This document shows positions 6,642 through 9,259 of a DNA stretch of 9,259 nt, one piece after another; position 1 is the stretch's first letter, and every line of letters starts with the position of its first letter. The notes beneath the pieces were generated by a model. That model was not told where the DNA came from and made no database searches. It worked only from the letters and a program-made list of their open reading frames with translations. The translations under genes and the position numbers were made by a program. The stretch is from Bacteroidota bacterium (GTDB taxonomy: Bacteria; Bacteroidota; Bacteroidia; Chitinophagales; Chitinophagaceae): positions 1 to 9,259 of the forward strand of contig JAGWPI010000191.1 of assembly GCA_028877005.1 (NCBI GenBank). Direction: 5' to 3'.

Positions 6642-7103
6642 TTAGGCCAGTTTAAACATGGCTTCAATTTCAACAGGAATATTATCCGGGAGGTTAGCCA
6701 TACCTACAGCACTTCTTACACCAATGCCTTTATCGTTACCCCATATTTCAGCAAATAACTCACTGCATCCATTGATAATATAAGGGTGTTGATGAAATTC
6801 GAGCGTAGCATTTACCATGCCCAATACTTTTATAACACGTTCAATGGCATTGAGTGAGCCTAAATTTGCCCGTAAGGTAGCTAATATGGCCAACCCCACT
6901 TGTTGGGCAGCCGCTTTGCCGGCTTCTTTGGTTAAGTCTTCTCCAATACGCCCAATAATAAAATGTCCTTTACTAACCAAGGGGCCATGTCCCGATACAT
7001 ACACATGTGGCCCATCAATTAAAAAAGGTTTGTAAACGCCAATGGGTTCTGGTGGGGGCGGTAAAATTAATTGAAGCCTTTCTAAATTTTCTTCTGCTGT
7101 CAT
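6642..7103 (-). CDS. RidA/YjgF/UK114-family imine-enamine deaminase
   Basis: RidA proteins hydrolyse reactive 2-aminoacrylate-type enamines and imines released by PLP-dependent dehydratases. They act as cytoplasmic trimers. The 153-residue product is longer than the usual 125-130 and fits the longer YjgF-like subfamily. It has VYVSGHGPL at 34-42 and the C-terminal GVRSAVGMANLPDNIPVEIEA. Arg130 corresponds to the substrate-binding arginine (Arg105 of enteric RidA), and Glu145 and Glu147 lie in the usual VEIE ending. It is the first gene of the minus-strand operon, followed after 29 bases by a D-hydroxy-amino-acid PLP enzyme, exactly the kind of enzyme whose by-product RidA would clear. A Bacteroidota-type promoter lies just upstream. 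Some relatives in this long subgroup lack shown deaminase activity, so the function is inferred. Confidence 0.9.
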   Translation of the reverse strand: MTAEENLERLQLILPPPPEPIGVYKPFLIDGPHVYVSGHGPLVSKGHFIIGRIGEDLTKEAGKAAAQQVGLAILATLRANLGSLNAIERVIKVLGMVNATLEFHQHPYIINGCSELFAEIWGNDKGIGVRSAVGMANLPDNIPVEIEAMFKLA

Positions 7104-7119
7104 AACCTATATTTTATAC

Positions 7120-7148
7120 TAAAGGTAAATGGTTTAGTGGTATAGCAA
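7120..7148 (-). promoter_or_regulatory. Candidate Bacteroidota promoter of the ridA operon
   Basis: On the minus strand TACCTTTA (7127 to 7120) matches TAnnTTTG at 7 of 8 positions. A TTG (7148 to 7146) lies 18 bases upstream, close to the -33/-7 spacing of Bacteroidota promoters. The -7 box ends 16 bases before the ridA ATG, which would give a very short leader. Confidence 0.4.
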
Positions 7149-7171
7149 CACCAAAAAAATGCAAGAGCAAT

Positions 7172-7191
7172 AAGCAGTGTGCAAGCAGTGT
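7172..7191. repeat. Paired 9-bp direct repeat in the ridA-oxyR intergenic region
   Basis: AAGCAGTGT occurs at 7172-7180 and 7183-7191, an 11-base period, which puts both copies on the same face of the helix. It lies midway between the two divergent genes, where a shared regulator could bind. The function is speculative. Confidence 0.35.
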
Positions 7192-7272
7192 AATGCAAAA
7201 CAAGACGGTTTATGGCTATCCATATCCTTTACTTATTTTAGCCTAGAATAGCTGTATAAAAAAACAGTTTTG

Positions 7273-7304
7273 TTGATAGTATAAGTGAATTCATTGTATA
7301 TTTC
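7273..7304 (+). promoter_or_regulatory. Candidate oxyR promoter with an embedded palindrome
   Basis: TATATTTC at 7297-7304 matches the Bacteroidota -7 box at 7 of 8 positions, with TTG at 7273-7275 lying 21 bases upstream. The spacer contains a perfect TGAATTCA palindrome (7286-7293) inside a looser dyad with TATA at both ends (7280-7300). LysR-type regulators often repress their own promoter through such dyads, so this may be an autoregulatory site. It does not match the enteric OxyR consensus. Confidence 0.35.
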
Positions 7305-7324
7305 CATCAATAAAATTGATGCAT

Positions 7325-8260
7325 ATGACGTTGGTTCAGTTAGAATATATTGTGGCTTTAGATACACATCGGCATTTTTCCGCTGCGGCAGCTGCCTGTT
7401 TTGTAACACAGCCTACTTTAAGTATGCAGATTCAAAAACTAGAAGATGAACTGGGTATAAAAATTTTTGACAGAAGTAAACAACCCGTTTTACCTACGGA
7501 TAATGGGGTGGCTATTATTGAACAAGCCAGAAAAATATTGGCCGACAGAGATGAATTGTTAGAGATGCTGGATGCCAAAAAGGGCATTGTGCATGGTGAG
7601 TTAAAAATAGGAATTATACCTACTTTGGCCCCTTATTTACTACCCTTGTTTATACATGCGTTTACCAAAAAATTTGCAGCAGTAAAATTGCAGGTAAGTG
7701 AGTATACCACAGAACAAATTATACAAAAATTAAAAGAAGGAAATATAGATGTAGGCATTTTAGTAACCCCGTTGCATGAACAAGGTATAAAAGAAGAACC
7801 CCTATTTTATGAAGAAATGTTGGCGTATGTTTCTAAAAATAATGAGGTATTTAAAAAAACATATGTATTACCCAAAGATATAGATCCGGGTAAATTGTGG
7901 CTTTTGGAAGAGGGGCATTGCTTTCGTTCTCAAATACTAAATTTATGTGAGTTAAGAAAGCCAACTTCAGAAGGAGGACATTTTGAATATGAAGCAGGTA
8001 GCTTAGAAACTTTGCGCAGAATGGTAGATTTATATGATGGAATTACCATTTTACCTGAACTAGCCACATTAGATATGAGTACAAAACAGCAAGCCTGTCT
8101 GCGTTATTTTAAGAGCCCTGCTCCGGTAAGAGAAGTAAGTATTGTAACACACCGAAATTATGTAAAGCGCCGTTTGGTAGAAGTTTTAAAACAGCAGATT
8201 GAATTAGCCATTCCCGATAAAATAAAACAAAATAAGAAAACGAAAATAGTGCCTATTTAG
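7325..8260 (+). CDS. oxyR: LysR-type peroxide-sensing regulator OxyR
   Basis: OxyR activates genes for hydrogen peroxide defence when two cysteines form a disulfide. The product (311 aa from 7325) begins with a LysR winged helix-turn-helix: TLVQLEYIVALDTHRHFSA, then CFVTQPTLSMQIQKLEDELG as the recognition region, and FDRSKQPVLPT in the wing. A LysR substrate-binding domain follows from about residue 90. The sensor segment EEGHCFRSQILNLC carries Cys199 and Cys208, the same numbers and nine-residue spacing as in E. coli OxyR when counted from the ATG at 7325. In-frame ATG 7319 would add two residues; 7325 is chosen because relatives start with MTLVQLEY-like sequence and because the cysteine numbering fits. 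The Lys-rich C-terminal tail (KIKQNKKTKIVP) is an ordinary extension. The gene is divergent from the ridA operon. Its targets are not visible apart from possible self-control. Confidence 0.93.
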   Translation: MTLVQLEYIVALDTHRHFSAAAAACFVTQPTLSMQIQKLEDELGIKIFDRSKQPVLPTDNGVAIIEQARKILADRDELLEMLDAKKGIVHGELKIGIIPTLAPYLLPLFIHAFTKKFAAVKLQVSEYTTEQIIQKLKEGNIDVGILVTPLHEQGIKEEPLFYEEMLAYVSKNNEVFKKTYVLPKDIDPGKLWLLEEGHCFRSQILNLCELRKPTSEGGHFEYEAGSLETLRRMVDLYDGITILPELATLDMSTKQQACLRYFKSPAPVREVSIVTHRNYVKRRLVEVLKQQIELAIPDKIKQNKKTKIVPI

Positions 8261-8266
8261 GCTAAT

Positions 8267-8297
8267 TGCGGCTAACTTAATGTATTATTGTGCCGCA
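8267..8297 (+). terminator. Weak candidate terminator after oxyR
   Basis: TGCGGC (8267-8272) and GCCGCA (8292-8297) can pair as a 6-bp GC-rich stem with a 19-base loop, followed by TTTATT. The long loop and broken T-run make it a weak candidate. A short GCCTA/TAGGC hairpin (8251-8262) also overlaps the oxyR stop codon. The remaining 78 bases to the next gene show no clear promoter. Confidence 0.2.
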
Positions 8298-8375
8298 TTT
8301 ATTAAAATGCTTCCGGCTTTTTGGTAAAGGTATCGCATCCAACAATCAATCATAAAACGGCTAAACAGCAATGCC

Positions 8376-9095
8376 ATGAAGTTATTTTTTATTCGTTATA
8401 CCAAACTATTATTTATTTGGTTGCAGTTGCATAGAGTATTGGGTTGGTTAAGTGGTTTTTTTGCCAACATGTATTACCTTACTTTATTCTCTAAATGGGC
8501 GCATCAAAACAAGCAAATAGGGTATAATGATTTTCCTTGTAAATGGGACTACAAGCGCAGATTAAATATGTATGAGTGGGTAATGGAAGAGGAAGGATTG
8601 AAACACGAACCGATTAATTATTTAGAGTTTGGTGTTGCTTGGGGCGAGTCGTTTAAATGGTGGTTACAAAAAAACAACCATCCCCAAAGTACCTTTTATG
8701 GCTTTGATACTTTTGATGGTTTGCCGGAAGATTGGGGCCCTTTTAAAAAAGGAGCATTTAGCAGTAACCAGGCATTGCCAGATATTGGTGGGGATACAAG
8801 AGGCCTGTTTCTAAAAGGATTATTTCAACAAACCATACCTGGGTTTGTGCAGCAGTTAGATAATACCCGAAGAAATGTGTTGATGATGGATGCTGATTTG
8901 TTTTCGGCCACCTTATATACGCTCACTTCGCTGGCGCCTTATTTAAAAAAAGGAGATATTATTTTCTTTGATGAATTTGTAGTACCTACCCATGAATTTA
9001 AAGCCTATCAGGATTTTATTCAATCTTATTACTGCAACCTGCAATTAATCGCTGCTGCCAATAATTATTATTTTGTGGCATTCAAAGTGCAATAA
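8376..9095 (+). CDS. TylF/MycF-like class I SAM-dependent methyltransferase
   Basis: The 239-residue product has the fold signature of metal-dependent O-methyltransferases related to TylF (macrocin O-methyltransferase) and to methyltransferases found in sugar or glycan gene sets. SAM motif I is YLEFGVAWG at 82-90. The acidic loop after strand 2 is GFDTFDGLPEDWG (Asp111). The metal-site region is MMDADLFSATLYTL with Asp172 and Asp174, followed by KKGDIIFFDEF with Asp199 and Glu200. TylF-type enzymes bind magnesium through an equivalent set of acidic residues. The first 40 residues are basic and hydrophobic (about 8-37), without a signal-peptide cleavage site, so the protein may associate with the inner membrane face. 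It stands alone between oxyR and a convergent gene, with no glycosyltransferase or biosynthetic neighbour in view. The acceptor substrate is unknown. Methyltransferase identity is likely; TylF-like subfamily is from motif wording only. Confidence 0.82.
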   Translation: MKLFFIRYTKLLFIWLQLHRVLGWLSGFFANMYYLTLFSKWAHQNKQIGYNDFPCKWDYKRRLNMYEWVMEEEGLKHEPINYLEFGVAWGESFKWWLQKNNHPQSTFYGFDTFDGLPEDWGPFKKGAFSSNQALPDIGGDTRGLFLKGLFQQTIPGFVQQLDNTRRNVLMMDADLFSATLYTLTSLAPYLKKGDIIFFDEFVVPTHEFKAYQDFIQSYYCNLQLIAAANNYYFVAFKVQ

Positions 9096-9147
9096 AACAA
9101 GAATAAAGAATAAGCATCCATTTAGTTTAGTAAAAAACTGCTTAATT

Positions 9148-9259
9148 TTATTGTACTCGTTTTAAATTCAGGCTGGTATATGGTGCAACGATCAGCGGAA
9201 ATTTTTCAACTGTAACAAAGCCGGGATCTAAACCAAATCCACGTTCTTCGCTCAGGGAA
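9148..9259 (-). CDS. Unidentified protein, C-terminal fragment cut by the right edge
   Basis: On the minus strand an open frame enters from the right edge (first full codon at 9258) and runs 36 codons to a TAA at 9150-9148. It reads like real protein: SLSEERGFGLDPGFVTVEK, then a hydrophobic FPLIVAPYTSLNL and a final KRVQ. I do not recognise the family. Its end lies 52 bases from the end of the methyltransferase gene, a normal convergent arrangement with an AT-rich spacer and no clear hairpin. The absence of stops, the balanced composition and the position support a real gene tail, although the fragment is short. Confidence 0.6.
   Translation of the reverse strand, partial: SLSEERGFGLDPGFVTVEKFPLIVAPYTSLNLKRVQ

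Noticed and set aside
7276..7312. ATAG-type tetranucleotides as an enteric OxyR operator (four motifs with 7-base spacers)
   Set aside because: Only the first ATAG matches; the other three positions at 11-base phase do not fit the consensus.
1..9259. CRISPR arrays, tRNA genes, insertion sequences, phage, toxin-antitoxin or defence islands
   Set aside because: I saw no regularly spaced repeats, cloverleaf-like sequence, transposase or phage motifs, or paired small toxin-antitoxin genes. The recognised genes are metabolic, transport or regulatory.

Overview
The window looks like chromosomal DNA of a member of the Bacteroidota, most likely Chitinophagaceae-like. The evidence is the AT-rich composition with A/T-rich start contexts and few Shine-Dalgarno sites, two or three promoter candidates of the Bacteroidota type (TAnnTTTG, optionally with an upstream TTG), and the wording of the OxyR, D-threonine-aldolase-like and RidA proteins. 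The genus assignment is inference. I see no tRNA, rRNA, CRISPR array, insertion sequence or phage gene.

Layout. (1) 1-756 (+): C-terminal 251 codons of an LD-carboxypeptidase (peptidase S66), cut by the left edge. (2) 757-1093: a stretch without a convincing gene. It holds a doubtful 66-codon hydrophobic ORF and an open stretch in another frame. (3) 1120-4376 (+): a three-gene exporter module made of a lipoprotein HlyD/MacA-type adaptor, an FtsX/MacB-type permease and a LolD/MacB-type ATPase, in the same order as cyanobacterial devBCA. No outer-membrane factor is encoded here. (4) 7103 down to 4423 (-): a compact three-gene operon encoding a RidA-family imine/enamine deaminase, a fold-type III PLP enzyme of the D-threonine aldolase/D-serine dehydratase family, and an M19 dipeptidase. 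(5) 7325-8260 (+): a LysR-type peroxide sensor, OxyR, divergent from the ridA operon across about 220 bp that contain both promoters and candidate operator repeats. (6) 8376-9095 (+): a TylF/MycF-like class I SAM methyltransferase. (7) 9148-9259 (-): the last 36 codons of an unidentified gene entering from the right edge.

How the genes may work together. The M19 dipeptidase, the D-amino-acid PLP enzyme and RidA make a plausible cytoplasmic route. Dipeptides with a C-terminal D-residue would be hydrolysed, the D-hydroxy-amino acid cleaved or dehydrated, and the reactive imine removed by RidA. The LD-carboxypeptidase, about 3.7 kb away and on the opposite strand, also handles D-residue-containing murein peptides, so the window has a loose theme of D-amino-acid and murein-peptide salvage. 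The ABC exporter would need a TolC-like partner encoded elsewhere. Its adaptor carries a near-canonical tip motif for such a partner.

I found no clear evidence of an undescribed defence or mobile system. The points most worth a second look are the D-amino-acid operon with its ambiguous PLP enzyme, the shared ridA/oxyR control region, the odd stretch before the adaptor, and the lipoprotein adaptor with its variant tip motif.
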